A stretch of 64,000 nt of DNA. Source: CAYPGT01 sp964512985 (GTDB lineage Bacteria > Cyanobacteriota > Vampirovibrionia > LMEP-6097). The stretch's first letter is position 1, and each line of letters starts with the position of its first letter. Shown one piece after another: positions 34,773-44,148 of this stretch. The stretch covers positions 164,194-228,193 of the forward strand of contig CAZELI010000001.1 of the NCBI GenBank assembly GCA_964512985.1, given 5' to 3'. Below the pieces are notes generated by a model. The model was given only the letters and a program-made list of their open reading frames with translations. It did not search any database and was not told the DNA's origin. A program made the position numbers and the translations under genes.

Positions 34773-36602
34773 GTGAACTCAACAACTAAAGTAAAAGAAA
34801 TATCCTCAATGAGACTCAAGAGAACTCATATGTCCACCTCTATTACTGGAGCGTGTGTAGGGCAAGAAGTAATTGTCTCAGGATGGGTGGAGACGGCAAG
34901 AGATTTAGGTGGATTAATATTTATCGATCTGCGCGATCATAGAGGTACAGTCCAGATTGTATCTGATCCTTCTAAGAACGCGGAGGCACATAAGGTATTT
35001 GAGAAACTTAAATCAGAATATGTTATCGCTTGTAAAGGACCTGTAACCATTAGACCTGAAGGTTCTGAGAATACTTCTATTAAATCTGGGGCTATAGAAA
35101 TTTATCCAACTGATATAGAAATATTGAATACTTGTAAGGCTCTTCCATTTCAAGTAGATATGGCAGATACGGTGAATGAGGATCTGCGACTGAGATATCG
35201 CTATCTTGAATTACGTAATGAAAGTAAACGAGTTCATTTAATTAATCGTCATAAGATTGTGCATGCGATCAGAAATTATTTAAACGATGAAGGTTTCATG
35301 GAGATAGAGACACCGATTCTTTCCAAATCTACTCCAGAAGGTGCGCGCGATTACTTAGTACCAAGCCGTGTACATCCTAATAATTTCTATGCTTTACCGC
35401 AATCGCCACAATTATATAAGCAACTCCTTATGATGAGTGGCTTTGAGAAGTATTACCAAGTAGCTCGTTGTTTCCGTGATGAAGACTTAAGAGCAGATAG
35501 GCAGCCTGAGTTTACTCAGATAGACTTGGAGATGGGCTTTGTTACTCAAGCAGAGATTATCACTGCTACTGAAGGCTTGATACAGACAGCGTTTGAAGCA
35601 ATAGATATTAAAGTGAAGACACCATTCTTACAAATGACTCATGATGATGCAATGAACTTTTATGGTTGTGATAGACCTGATATGCGCTTTGATATGAAGC
35701 TTGTAGATTTAACTGATATTATGGCAGCTTCTGAGTTTCAAGCATTTGCTACTATTGCTCAGACTGGTGGCAAGGTTAAAGCGATTAATTATAAGGGTGG
35801 AGCTAAGCTTAGTCGTAAAGAAATAGAAGATATAAGAGATTTGGCTATGAGTCCAGAATACGGAGCTAAGGGTTTAGCTTGGATTAGCTACAAGACTTCT
35901 GAGTCAGAAGATAAACCTTATGATCTTCAGTCACCGATTGTAAAATTCTTTAAAGATGCTGAGCTTTCAGAAATTACTAAGCGCACTGGAGCAGAAGTGG
36001 GAGACGTACTACTTTTCGTTGCAGATAAAACGGCTCTCGTGCATCATGTATTAGGTAAATTAAGATTGTATCTAGCGAAGCAAGAAGATCTTCTAGATCC
36101 ACTAGATATCAAGCTTGTATGGGTTGTAGATTTCCCGATGTTTGAATATGATGAGAAGTCCAAACGTTATAAAGCTAATCATCATCCGTTCACCATGCCA
36201 CGTCGTGAAGATTTATATAAACTAGAATGTGACCCAGCTAATGTTAAGACTTATGCTTATGACATAGTGTTTAATGGTATTGAACTGGGCGGAGGCTCAC
36301 TCAGAGTGCATAACACCGAAATCCAGAAACGTATTTTTACTGCACTTGGTATAGATGATACTACTGCAAAAGATAGGTTTGGATTCTTGCTTGAAGCTCT
36401 AGAACTTGGCGCACCTCCACACGGTGGTATAGCATTGGGTTTGGATAGATTTGTGATGTTACTTTCTGGTACTGAAAGCATTAGAGACGTAATCGCCTTT
36501 CCTAAAAACCAAGCTGCTGTATGTCCTTTATCTACTGCACCATCGCCTGTAGATCAAGAACAGTTAGATGAATTGTTTTTGAAGCTGGTAGAGCCTGAGT
36601 AA
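34773..36602 (+). CDS. aspS: Aspartyl-tRNA synthetase
   Basis: Class II synthetase. The OB anticodon domain, motif 2 (YYQVARCFRDEDLRADRQPEFTQ), bacterial insertion domain and motif 3 (GLDRFVMLLSG) are intact over 609 residues. A TATAAT box lies 8 nt before the GTG at 34773, fitting the leaderless pattern of this window; ATG 34809 (MRLKRTH) matches the usual N-terminus better. Either fits. Discriminating or not cannot be told. Confidence 0.95.
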   Translation: MNSTTKVKEISSMRLKRTHMSTSITGACVGQEVIVSGWVETARDLGGLIFIDLRDHRGTVQIVSDPSKNAEAHKVFEKLKSEYVIACKGPVTIRPEGSENTSIKSGAIEIYPTDIEILNTCKALPFQVDMADTVNEDLRLRYRYLELRNESKRVHLINRHKIVHAIRNYLNDEGFMEIETPILSKSTPEGARDYLVPSRVHPNNFYALPQSPQLYKQLLMMSGFEKYYQVARCFRDEDLRADRQPEFTQIDLEMGFVTQAEIITATEGLIQTAFEAIDIKVKTPFLQMTHDDAMNFYGCDRPDMRFDMKLVDLTDIMAASEFQAFATIAQTGGKVKAINYKGGAKLSRKEIEDIRDLAMSPEYGAKGLAWISYKTSESEDKPYDLQSPIVKFFKDAELSEITKRTGAEVGDVLLFVADKTALVHHVLGKLRLYLAKQEDLLDPLDIKLVWVVDFPMFEYDEKSKRYKANHHPFTMPRREDLYKLECDPANVKTYAYDIVFNGIELGGGSLRVHNTEIQKRIFTALGIDDTTAKDRFGFLLEALELGAPPHGGIALGLDRFVMLLSGTESIRDVIAFPKNQAAVCPLSTAPSPVDQEQLDELFLKLVEPE

Positions 36603-36632
36603 TTCTTATAGCTAGTATAAGCGTTGTAGAGT

Positions 36633-36738
36633 CGTCATCCTGAGGGAGGGCGAAGCCCGACCGTAAGGATCCACTAAACCTACCGTAGTTAATAGTGGAT
36701 CCTTACGTCGTCGCCTTCGGCTCCTCCTCAGGATGACG
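36633..36738. repeat. Modular palindromic intergenic repeat, copy 6
   Basis: Left arm GGGC-GAA-GCCC, right arm (minus strand) GCC-GAA-GGC, common ends and centre. It is between the convergent aspS and PhyH-type genes. Confidence 0.9.
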
Positions 36739-36745
36739 AATATCA

Positions 36746-37618
36746 CTAAACACGCGATACTTTCCCTAAAATTTCTTCAGAGAACCTAAGCAATTCTTCT
36801 GAGAATTTATACATATGGGTGTATTGTTTTATTTGATAAGCGATCATGCGTAGTCTATTTTCAAAGCTCGGAAGTTCTAGTGGATTAAGGAGAGGGGCGT
36901 CAAGAATATTGCTGTTAGCTTCTTCAAGTTCATAAGCAATGCTAATTCGTGCTTCTGGGGCGCGTTTCGAGGCTTTGCCACCCCAATGCACTACCCAATG
37001 ATTCCAGAAGAATGCATCACCAGCTTGTCCAGGTAAGGCACGTAAATCACTTAACTCAAAGTCCATTCCTGGAGTAAGCTTGCTAAGATCTTTCTTCTCG
37101 TTATTCATGGGCACTATATACATACAACCATTAAGAGGATTAGGGTCTGTTAGCGGTATCCAAAGTGATAAAACTTTCGTTGTGCCATCAGAATTCACTG
37201 TCTCTGCATTGCCGTCACGATGCGGCTTCCAGCCGGCTTCTTGTTTCTGCGGATCTAAGTGCCAAGTCCAGAAACATGGTCTTAATGTATAGCCTTCACC
37301 TATGAAGTTTTCTATAACGGGTTTGAGCTTAGCTTGAATTTGCCAGAACTCATCATAGACAAAACTAAATACCGGATGATGGTTAGTTGCTACTAGCTTT
37401 TTTACCAGCTTAGCCATAGCCTTAATTTCATCACTGTTAAAAATTTGCTTGAATTGGAAGTAACCTTCATTACGCATCCAGTTATCAGCTTGCGTTTTAA
37501 TTTCTATGCCAGGATCTAATAATTCTAATGATTTATTATTCTCAATATGAAACTCTGGAGCAAAACTTGTCCAGTAATTTTTATTTCGTAGGTTAGAGTA
37601 TTGGCTAACGAAAACCAT
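36746..37618 (-). CDS. Phytanoyl-CoA dioxygenase (PhyH)-type Fe(II)/2-oxoglutarate oxygenase
   Basis: About 290 residues. HxD in WKPHRDGNAET and the distal His in HWVVHWGGKASKRAPEAR with its Arg give the Fe and 2-oxoglutarate sites. The substrate is unknown; the family ranges from lipids to natural products. AAGGA 6 nt before ATG 37618 decides the start over the in-frame codon at 37660. Confidence 0.82.
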   Translation of the reverse strand: MVFVSQYSNLRNKNYWTSFAPEFHIENNKSLELLDPGIEIKTQADNWMRNEGYFQFKQIFNSDEIKAMAKLVKKLVATNHHPVFSFVYDEFWQIQAKLKPVIENFIGEGYTLRPCFWTWHLDPQKQEAGWKPHRDGNAETVNSDGTTKVLSLWIPLTDPNPLNGCMYIVPMNNEKKDLSKLTPGMDFELSDLRALPGQAGDAFFWNHWVVHWGGKASKRAPEARISIAYELEEANSNILDAPLLNPLELPSFENRLRMIAYQIKQYTHMYKFSEELLRFSEEILGKVSRV

Positions 37619-37695
37619 ATTATCCTTATGCCTGGATAATAATTGGATAATATAGATCAAAAATACTAGTTATTTAATATGATCTATTAATTTTT

Positions 37696-38043
37696 TTACT
37701 TGAGAAAAATTAAGTAAACTGCAGCTACTATCAAAACAAATCCTAGAATATGATTCCAAGCAATAGACTCTCCTAAATACCACACTGAGAATCCACTAAA
37801 TACTACTAAAGTTATCACTTCCTGTATGGTTTTGAGTTGAACAGCGCTGAAATATCCATGACCAATTCTATTAGCAGGTACCTGAAAACAATATTCTAAA
37901 AATGCTATTAACCAACTAATAATTATCACTTGAAATAAACCTACTTCCTTATACTTTAAATGACCATACCAAGCGAAGGTCATAAATATATTAGAAATGA
38001 TCAGGAATCCAATGGTTATTAGGGGTCTGTAAAAGTTTTCCAT
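37696..38043 (-). CDS. DUF486 (DMT superfamily) membrane protein
   Basis: 115 residues, four membrane helices. FAWYGHL, AFLEYCFQVPANRIG and LKTIQEVITLVVFSGFS are the DUF486 pattern. A small-transporter relative of unknown substrate. Confidence 0.88.
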   Translation of the reverse strand: MENFYRPLITIGFLIISNIFMTFAWYGHLKYKEVGLFQVIIISWLIAFLEYCFQVPANRIGHGYFSAVQLKTIQEVITLVVFSGFSVWYLGESIAWNHILGFVLIVAAVYLIFLK

Positions 38044-38065
38044 AGAATATATAGTAAACCATGGT

Positions 38066-38198
38066 CGTCATCCTGAGGGAGGGCGAAGCCCGACCGTAAG
38101 GATCCACTTTTATTAATAGACTATTCTAGTAGTGGATCCTTATCCTGACGCTACGCTCAGGACAGGCTTGCAACCTACGGTTGCTCCTCAGGATGACG
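38066..38198. repeat. Modular palindromic intergenic repeat, copy 7, with nested palindrome
   Basis: As copies 4-6 but the right half holds an extra palindrome CCTGA...TCAGG (with GCGTAGC on the minus strand) before the arm GCAACC-GTA-GGTTGC. It is thus composite: about 25 nt longer than the others. Confidence 0.85.
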
Positions 38199-38227
38199 AA
38201 TTGTCTTAAGTTGATGAAGTAATAAGT

Positions 38228-38632
38228 TTAATCAAAACTAATTGCCTGTTCTATGTCTCTATTCAAGCTATGATGCACAGGACAAGTTCTTGCTGCGTTT
38301 TCTAGTTTTTTGCGTTGATCTGCGCTTAGGTTCTTAGGTAGTTTAAACTCTATAACTATCTTGGCGATTCTTCTTGGGCTATCTGTTGCCATATGTTTTT
38401 CAGCGTGATAAGTGCTAGTACTTAAATCTATACCATCCCGCTCAGCAACTATACCCATAATAGTAAGCATGCAGGAAGCTAGCGAGGTAACGACAAGGTC
38501 AGTTGGGGAGAACCTTTCACCCTTACCTTGATTATCGACAGGTGCATCAGTCTCTATCTGTGTTCCTGAGGGTCCGTGTATGCTGCTGACCCTTAACTGA
38601 CCTAAATATTTGCCATTTATCTCTACTGCCAT
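38228..38632 (-). CDS. OsmC/Ohr-family peroxiredoxin-like protein
   Basis: 134 residues. The two redox Cys are in LASCMLTIMG and ARTCPVHHSL, as in the OsmC family of thiol peroxidases. TATAAT lies 9 nt before the ATG on the minus strand; leaderless. Confidence 0.88.
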   Translation of the reverse strand: MAVEINGKYLGQLRVSSIHGPSGTQIETDAPVDNQGKGERFSPTDLVVTSLASCMLTIMGIVAERDGIDLSTSTYHAEKHMATDSPRRIAKIVIEFKLPKNLSADQRKKLENAARTCPVHHSLNRDIEQAISFD

Positions 38633-38694
38633 AATAATTTGATTATAGCAACGCTTAGAAATTATTACTTTGTCAGCCTTTAGTACTAGAATTC

Positions 38695-38719
38695 TCCTAC
38701 TAATAGGCTAGCAGTAGGA
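38695..38719. repeat. Hairpin upstream of the collagen-like gene
   Basis: TCCTACT-11 nt-AGTAGGA, followed by a second, partial TCCTCAATAG. It is between the divergent OsmC and collagen-like genes; it might be an operator or leader structure. Confidence 0.4.
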
Positions 38720-38827
38720 CTCCTCAATAGTCTATCAAGGGTATTTATTTTATATCCCCACTGCTTTTTCTTAACCCTACCTTAAAGTGGTTTTGATGTA
38801 CTGAGAACATTGGGAAGGGACTGCTTG

Positions 38828-40747
38828 ATGAGAAAATTATTTAAGATTTTATTGGTTTTAGTAATGCTAAGTGATTTACCAGCATTAGCAAAAAACAATG
38901 TAATTTATGATCCGTTAGATGTAGTTGTTGGCAAAAACCTCAATGTGACACTGGCAATAGTTCACGACAATAAACTATTAGATTTAAGTTCTAATCCTCA
39001 ATTGAGTTTAAAAATAGATGCAACTGATCTTCTGGTATCTAAGGATGGAGAGCGTAGTTTTAAAGTAGATTTATTTCTAGTTAAAGCTGATGGAAGTAGA
39101 GAGTTCATTAGTAGCCAAAATACTACTCTTAAAAAACAAACTAACAACAACGATAAAAATTTGATCTTGTCTGTTGATTCTCAGGCCTTGAGCAATGGCA
39201 TTAATAATTTGCAGTTTGATGTTTTTGATACAGAAGCTAGTCATATTAATACTTATGGTTTAGCATTGACAGCTTTTAATAAGCCAGACAAGCAGATAGA
39301 CCCATCAGAAGTAGATGCTCCGCAAACTATTCCTAATAAAGCTGATTGCGTGGATGATGCGTTTAGTGATTGCCAGTTAGATTATTTCTTCCGTAAGGTT
39401 TCTTTTGAGGCTACTCCACAAAAGCAAGCTGCGACTAAGGTTGTCAAAGATAATGGCAAGTATAAGATTTTAATTCCGTTTGCAAGTGGAACTCTTACTA
39501 AGAAAAAAGTTATTTCAACCTTGGATAATGGTAGTGGTTCTGTCGGTCCTCAGGGTCCACAAGGACCGCAAGGACCCGTAGGGCCGCAAGGTCCTGCTGG
39601 ACCACAAGGAATAGCAGGACCCCGTGGTGCCCAAGGGCCTATAGGTCCTCAAGGTGCGCCTGGTCCTCAAGGTTTGCAAGGTCCTAAGGGTGATATTGCA
39701 ACTGTTAATAATGGCAGTTTTGTTAATTTAAGCATAGAGAATGGTTTACTTTCTAATACAAGATTTAATGGCAATATTTTGATTCCTGATGGTGCAGCTT
39801 TAGGTTATGTTTTAAGTTCAGATGCTGCTGGTAATGCGACTTGGACAGATATACAATCATTAGCAAGTAACGGTGATAATCTTGGAGACCATATTGCTAT
39901 TCAAGATTTAGACATGAACTCTAATAGTATTATTAATGCTTTAAATATAACTGCAACTAATTTTAGTGGCAATCTTAGCGGTAATGCTACTAGTGCTAAC
40001 TTCGCGACTAACACTGATAACGCAACTACTGCTAATATTGCGGATCTAGCTACGCTAGCAACACTTGCGACCTTTGCAACGAATACGAATAATGCAACTA
40101 CTGCTAACGTTGCTGATTTAGCGACACTTGCAACTTTCGCAACTAACACTGATAATGCAACAACAGCGAATGTTGCAGATCTCGCTACTCTAGCGACTCT
40201 TGCGACGAACACTAATAATGCAACTACTGCAAACGTTGCAGATTTAGCAACTCTGGCAACTCTAGCTACAGCCGCGACTACTGCTAAAAGTTTGCTTAAT
40301 GGTGCTAATGGTTTAGCTTTGAGTGGTGGCAGATCAATTACTCTCAATACCACTGCAGTTACTAGTGTGACTCTTCCTACTACTGGTACTTTAGCTACTA
40401 CTACTGGTTTAACGCCTAGCGCTATAGATTTAACAGCAATCAATACTGACGGTATAACTACCTTTAGTGCTAGTGGACTTAATTTAGTTAGAGTGACAGA
40501 GGTGAATACTGCTGGTGCAGCAGAAAACATTCTTACTATTACTGGTGGTGTTGCAGGTCAGAGATTAATTATTATGACTGTAGAAGGTGGGGCTACTACT
40601 CAAGTTAAATTTACCGATGACAACACTGCCACAGCTAATACTATAAATTTAAAAGGTACAGCAGATATTACGACTGATAAGTTTGATGTTCTAGAATTAA
40701 TACACGATGGTACTAAATGGTATGAAATTAATTACTTAGATAATTAG
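38828..40747 (+). CDS. Secreted collagen-like protein with Ala/Thr/Asn repeats
   Basis: About 639 residues with a signal peptide (ending PALA). An N-terminal beta-rich domain (to about 225) is followed by a Gly-X-Y collagen-like segment (about 240-290, GPQGPQGPQ type), a linker, then four to five units of NATTANVADLATLATFATNT (about 390-485), a VTLPTTGTLA module and a C-terminal beta domain like phage-tail tips. ATG 38828 with GAAGGGA upstream sets the start. Probably a surface fibre or adhesin. Confidence 0.85.
   Translation: MRKLFKILLVLVMLSDLPALAKNNVIYDPLDVVVGKNLNVTLAIVHDNKLLDLSSNPQLSLKIDATDLLVSKDGERSFKVDLFLVKADGSREFISSQNTTLKKQTNNNDKNLILSVDSQALSNGINNLQFDVFDTEASHINTYGLALTAFNKPDKQIDPSEVDAPQTIPNKADCVDDAFSDCQLDYFFRKVSFEATPQKQAATKVVKDNGKYKILIPFASGTLTKKKVISTLDNGSGSVGPQGPQGPQGPVGPQGPAGPQGIAGPRGAQGPIGPQGAPGPQGLQGPKGDIATVNNGSFVNLSIENGLLSNTRFNGNILIPDGAALGYVLSSDAAGNATWTDIQSLASNGDNLGDHIAIQDLDMNSNSIINALNITATNFSGNLSGNATSANFATNTDNATTANIADLATLATLATFATNTNNATTANVADLATLATFATNTDNATTANVADLATLATLATNTNNATTANVADLATLATLATAATTAKSLLNGANGLALSGGRSITLNTTAVTSVTLPTTGTLATTTGLTPSAIDLTAINTDGITTFSASGLNLVRVTEVNTAGAAENILTITGGVAGQRLIIMTVEGGATTQVKFTDDNTATANTINLKGTADITTDKFDVLELIHDGTKWYEINYLDN
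39545..39693 (+). repeat. Collagen-like Gly-X-Y coding repeats
   Basis: About sixteen consecutive Gly-X-Y triplets (GPQ, GPV, GPA, GPR, GAP, GLQ and others), ended by GPKGD. Length is short for a free-standing triple helix, so trimerisation probably depends on flanking domains. Confidence 0.9.
39982..40280 (+). repeat. NATTANVADLATLATFATNT coding repeats
   Basis: Four to five imperfect units of about 20 codons. The DNA units vary in codon choice while the peptide is kept, indicating selection on the protein. A long antisense frame here is an outcome of this repetitive sequence. Confidence 0.8.
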
Positions 40748-40797
40748 ATATAAATGCTTATATGTCCTAGCAAATTCAATCGTATATAATATATGAT

Positions 40798-43005
40798 GTG
40801 AACACCTCATTAATTAAAAATCTTCGCTATGATCTTCCAGCGAGTATCGTGGTTTTTTTTGTGGCTGTGCCTCTTTGCTTAGGTATCGCACATGCTTCAG
40901 GTGCCCCCTTATTATCTGGTCTTATTTCTGGTGCTGTCGGTGGATTAATAGTAGGGATATTAAGTAAATCCCATTTAAGTGTTTCTGGTCCAGCTAATAG
41001 CTTGATGGCTCTTGCGATTACTAGCGTTCAAGACATTGGTAGTTATGAAGCTTTCCTATTAGCCGTAGTATTAGCGGGAGGTTTCCAGTTATTATTTGGA
41101 CTATTGCGTCTAGGTGTAATTTCTAAATATTTTCCTCATTGCGTAATTTATGGAATGTTAGCGGCAATAGGACTGATTCTAATTTTCAAGCAGGTTCCTC
41201 ATTTGCTTGGTTATGACATTGAAGCAATGGGTGTGGAAGAGTTTCACCTAACTAATCAAGACATGATGGACAGTTCGCTTACTCCAGAGCAGAATACCTT
41301 TACTACGATATTACATTCAGTAAGTCGTATAACACCTGTTATTAGTGTTATTGGTATTATTTCTTTACTAAGTTTATTTGTGTGGGAACGTTATTTAAGT
41401 CCCAGACTGAAGACGATTCCTGGATCTGTTGTTGTGGTTCTTTTAAGTACAATAGCTGCATCAATATATAATTATGTATATCCAGATGCTCTCAGTTCAA
41501 ATCACTTTGTGAATATTCCAGAAATTAATGGATTAAATTCGTTTTTAGAGCAGACTTCTAGACCTGATTGGTCTTTTATTAATGACCTTGAGATTTATAG
41601 GTTAGCTTTAACCATAGCTATTATTGCATCACTAGAAACTCTTTTATCTATTGAGGCTATAGATAAACTAGATCCCAATAAATATGTTACACCTACTAGT
41701 AGAGAGCTTGTAGCTCAGGGTATTGGGAATACCATTTCAGGTTTACTTGGTGGTCTTCCCATCACATCAGTGATAGTTAGAAGTTCGGTAAACTTATCTG
41801 CTGGTGCTAAAACCAAACTTTCTACAATATTGCATGGAGTATTACTTTTGATTGGTATCTTTTTCCTTGCTTCGTATCTTAATTATGTGCCACTGACAGG
41901 ACTTGCAGCAGTTTTAATTTTTACTGGTTATAAATTAGTTTCTCCCAATAAGTTAATTAACCTTTACAGACAAGGTTGGGATCAATTTATACCAAGTATT
42001 ATTACTATTATTAGTATCCTTCTCACTGACTTGCTTGTAGGAGTTGCTATCGGTCTTGCTTTTTCAATTTTGTTTATTGTGATTAAGAATTATAGAACTC
42101 CAGCGTTTGCAATATCTGATCATGGTATTAAGAAGCGCATCACACTTGGAGAGAGTCTAAATTTCTTGCATAAATATAAAATAGTAAGTTTACTTAATAG
42201 TATTCCTGAGAATACAATCTTGGAGATAGATGCAAGGAAGACTTTATTTATTGATCATGATATTGAAGAAGTAATTAGAGATTTTAAACAAACAGCCATA
42301 CAAAAAAACATCGAAGTAATTTATGGTGGTATTATAGCTACAAAACAAAACAGGAGGAGTGGAATGAAAGCTAATCAAGCAGCTTACGATAGGCTCATAA
42401 AAAATAATAAAGAATGGGTTCAAGAAAAACTTAGTCTTGATCCAGATTACTTTGAAAATTTATCTAAAGGTCAGTCTCCAGAATATTTATTTATTGGCTG
42501 TTCCGATAGTAGGGTTCCAGCTGAGGATATCACCAAATGCAGTCCTGGTGAGATGTTTGTGCATCGTAATGTTGCTAATATGGTAGTTAATGCTGATATG
42601 AATATTATGTCAGTATTACAATATTCAGTAGAAGTATTGAATGTAAAGCATATAATTCTTTGTGGTCATTATGGTTGTGGTGGAGTCAAGGCTGCGATGG
42701 ATGACAAGGACCTAGGATTAATTGATAAATGGCTAATGAATATTAAAGATGTTTATCGACTACATAAAGTAGAGTTGGATTCTATTGCTGATGAGGAACA
42801 GAAGTATCGCAAGCTAGTAGAACTTAATGCTCAAGAACAAGCTTATAATCTTCTGAAAATCCCTTTCATTCAGAAGAATAGATCACTTTATGGTACTCCA
42901 GAAGTACATGCATGGGCTTATGACTTGCGGACTGGTTATATAAACGATTTAGAGTTGAACCAAAAGACTCTAGAAGAATACGAATCTATTTATAAAATAT
43001 ATTAG
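40798..43005 (+). CDS. SulP-family anion transporter fused to beta-carbonic anhydrase
   Basis: 735 residues. Residues 1-430 are a SulP transporter (about 10-12 helices; VPLCLGIAHASGAPLLSGLISG, SGPANSL); about 440-520 is a short STAS-like region; 523-735 is a beta-carbonic anhydrase (IGCSDSRVP and HYGCGG give the zinc Cys, Asp and His). Such fusions are thought to couple bicarbonate transport to CO2 hydration. TATAAT lies 7 nt before the GTG (leaderless). A strong internal Shine-Dalgarno and in-frame ATG at 42364 could also give a free anhydrase. It precedes the LRR gene by 6 nt. Confidence 0.92.
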   Translation: MNTSLIKNLRYDLPASIVVFFVAVPLCLGIAHASGAPLLSGLISGAVGGLIVGILSKSHLSVSGPANSLMALAITSVQDIGSYEAFLLAVVLAGGFQLLFGLLRLGVISKYFPHCVIYGMLAAIGLILIFKQVPHLLGYDIEAMGVEEFHLTNQDMMDSSLTPEQNTFTTILHSVSRITPVISVIGIISLLSLFVWERYLSPRLKTIPGSVVVVLLSTIAASIYNYVYPDALSSNHFVNIPEINGLNSFLEQTSRPDWSFINDLEIYRLALTIAIIASLETLLSIEAIDKLDPNKYVTPTSRELVAQGIGNTISGLLGGLPITSVIVRSSVNLSAGAKTKLSTILHGVLLLIGIFFLASYLNYVPLTGLAAVLIFTGYKLVSPNKLINLYRQGWDQFIPSIITIISILLTDLLVGVAIGLAFSILFIVIKNYRTPAFAISDHGIKKRITLGESLNFLHKYKIVSLLNSIPENTILEIDARKTLFIDHDIEEVIRDFKQTAIQKNIEVIYGGIIATKQNRRSGMKANQAAYDRLIKNNKEWVQEKLSLDPDYFENLSKGQSPEYLFIGCSDSRVPAEDITKCSPGEMFVHRNVANMVVNADMNIMSVLQYSVEVLNVKHIILCGHYGCGGVKAAMDDKDLGLIDKWLMNIKDVYRLHKVELDSIADEEQKYRKLVELNAQEQAYNLLKIPFIQKNRSLYGTPEVHAWAYDLRTGYINDLELNQKTLEEYESIYKIY
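42352..42366 (+). promoter_or_regulatory. Internal Shine-Dalgarno and in-frame ATG (carbonic anhydrase)
   Basis: AGGAGG at 42352-42357, 6 nt, then ATG 42364 in the frame of the fusion, at codon 523 (MKANQAAYDR), the natural start of a beta-carbonic anhydrase. It matches the strongest SD sites of this window. Confidence 0.65.
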
Positions 43006-43011
43006 AGGCTT

Positions 43012-44148
43012 ATGGATAAATCACAGACTAATAAGTTTTTGCGGTTATTGCTAGCTTCTAGTGTGGTGTTTTGTGTATTCATTGTAGTTGTATTTCTTGC
43101 TAAATCTCATAAGCAATTAAAAATAACTGAGGTCTTGAATAATATTGAAGATCCCCAGTTTAAGGCTTGTATTGTTCAATATGCTAAAACGAATCACATT
43201 GAATTCGCTCATGAGTTAGATACATTAGAGTGCCAGACCATTGCTGTTAGTCAAGGAGAGCCTTTGTATATCAAGGATTTAACAGGTATTAGTCAATTTA
43301 AAAATCTCAAATATTTAAATTTGGCTAGCGGAGACATAGCTTCACTAGATGAATTAGGATATTTGAAGAACTTACAATATTTAACTATAAGAAAATCTAA
43401 TATTGTTGCAATAAATGATTTGATCTCTCTTACTGATTTACGTTATTTAGATCTAAGTGCTAATAATATTATTAACGCATCGGTTATATCTCATCTCACT
43501 AATCTTACATACTTAAATCTTGGAAATAATAATATTTCTAATATATCCTTTCTTGAACGTTTAGTAAACATTACAGATCTAGATCTTCAATCTAACGCTA
43601 TTAAATCTGTAGATTCTTTTCAAAACCTCTTTAAGCTAGAGGCGCTTAATTTAAGTGATAATCATATTAAGAATATCGATAATTTACGATTTTGTAAAGC
43701 ATTAAAGAAGCTTGATCTTTCTTATAATAGAATCACAGACTTGGTTCCATTGTCCAATCTAAATAGACTTGAAGAAATAAATCTGAGCAAAAATAAAATA
43801 GAAGATTTAACACCACTTTCAAATCTTTTACCTAAAAAACTTTTATTGGACAATAATTTGATTAAGACTGGAGTTAATACATTGTTTGCGCCAATTACTA
43901 ATAATGGTTCTGTATCTCAAGCCGCTATGCTTAAGAAAGTTGGTGCTAATCCAAATCTAAATTTAACAGCGTTAATTGACTTACGCTTAAATAGAACTAT
44001 TAACTGTGCAGACCTAGATCAATTACGAAATAGATTAGCTAAGTATCAGAATATTAGTATTTTAAGACCAAGCACTTGTATTAATACTAAGCATTTAAGA
44101 TATAGAACTAAGAAGAAATTTTCTTCTTTCTGGAAGAGGTTATTCTAA
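43012..44148 (+). CDS. Leucine-rich-repeat protein (internalin-like)
   Basis: 378 residues. One N-terminal membrane helix (about 10-30), then a cap and about nine 22-residue LRRs (pattern LxxLxxLxLxxNxIxxIxxL; e.g. LTYLNLGNNNISNISFLERL), then a basic tail. Probably exposed outside the cytoplasmic membrane. It lies between transporters in one operon (6 nt after the SulP fusion, 1-nt overlap with the antiporter). A scaffolding or sensor role is inference. Confidence 0.85.
   Translation: MDKSQTNKFLRLLLASSVVFCVFIVVVFLAKSHKQLKITEVLNNIEDPQFKACIVQYAKTNHIEFAHELDTLECQTIAVSQGEPLYIKDLTGISQFKNLKYLNLASGDIASLDELGYLKNLQYLTIRKSNIVAINDLISLTDLRYLDLSANNIINASVISHLTNLTYLNLGNNNISNISFLERLVNITDLDLQSNAIKSVDSFQNLFKLEALNLSDNHIKNIDNLRFCKALKKLDLSYNRITDLVPLSNLNRLEEINLSKNKIEDLTPLSNLLPKKLLLDNNLIKTGVNTLFAPITNNGSVSQAAMLKKVGANPNLNLTALIDLRLNRTINCADLDQLRNRLAKYQNISILRPSTCINTKHLRYRTKKKFSSFWKRLF

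Noticed and set aside
39901..40530. Long antisense frame (209 codons, Val/Ala-rich)
   Set aside because: It is the complement of the repetitive NATTANVADLATLAT segment; composition, not a gene, explains its openness. No start signals.
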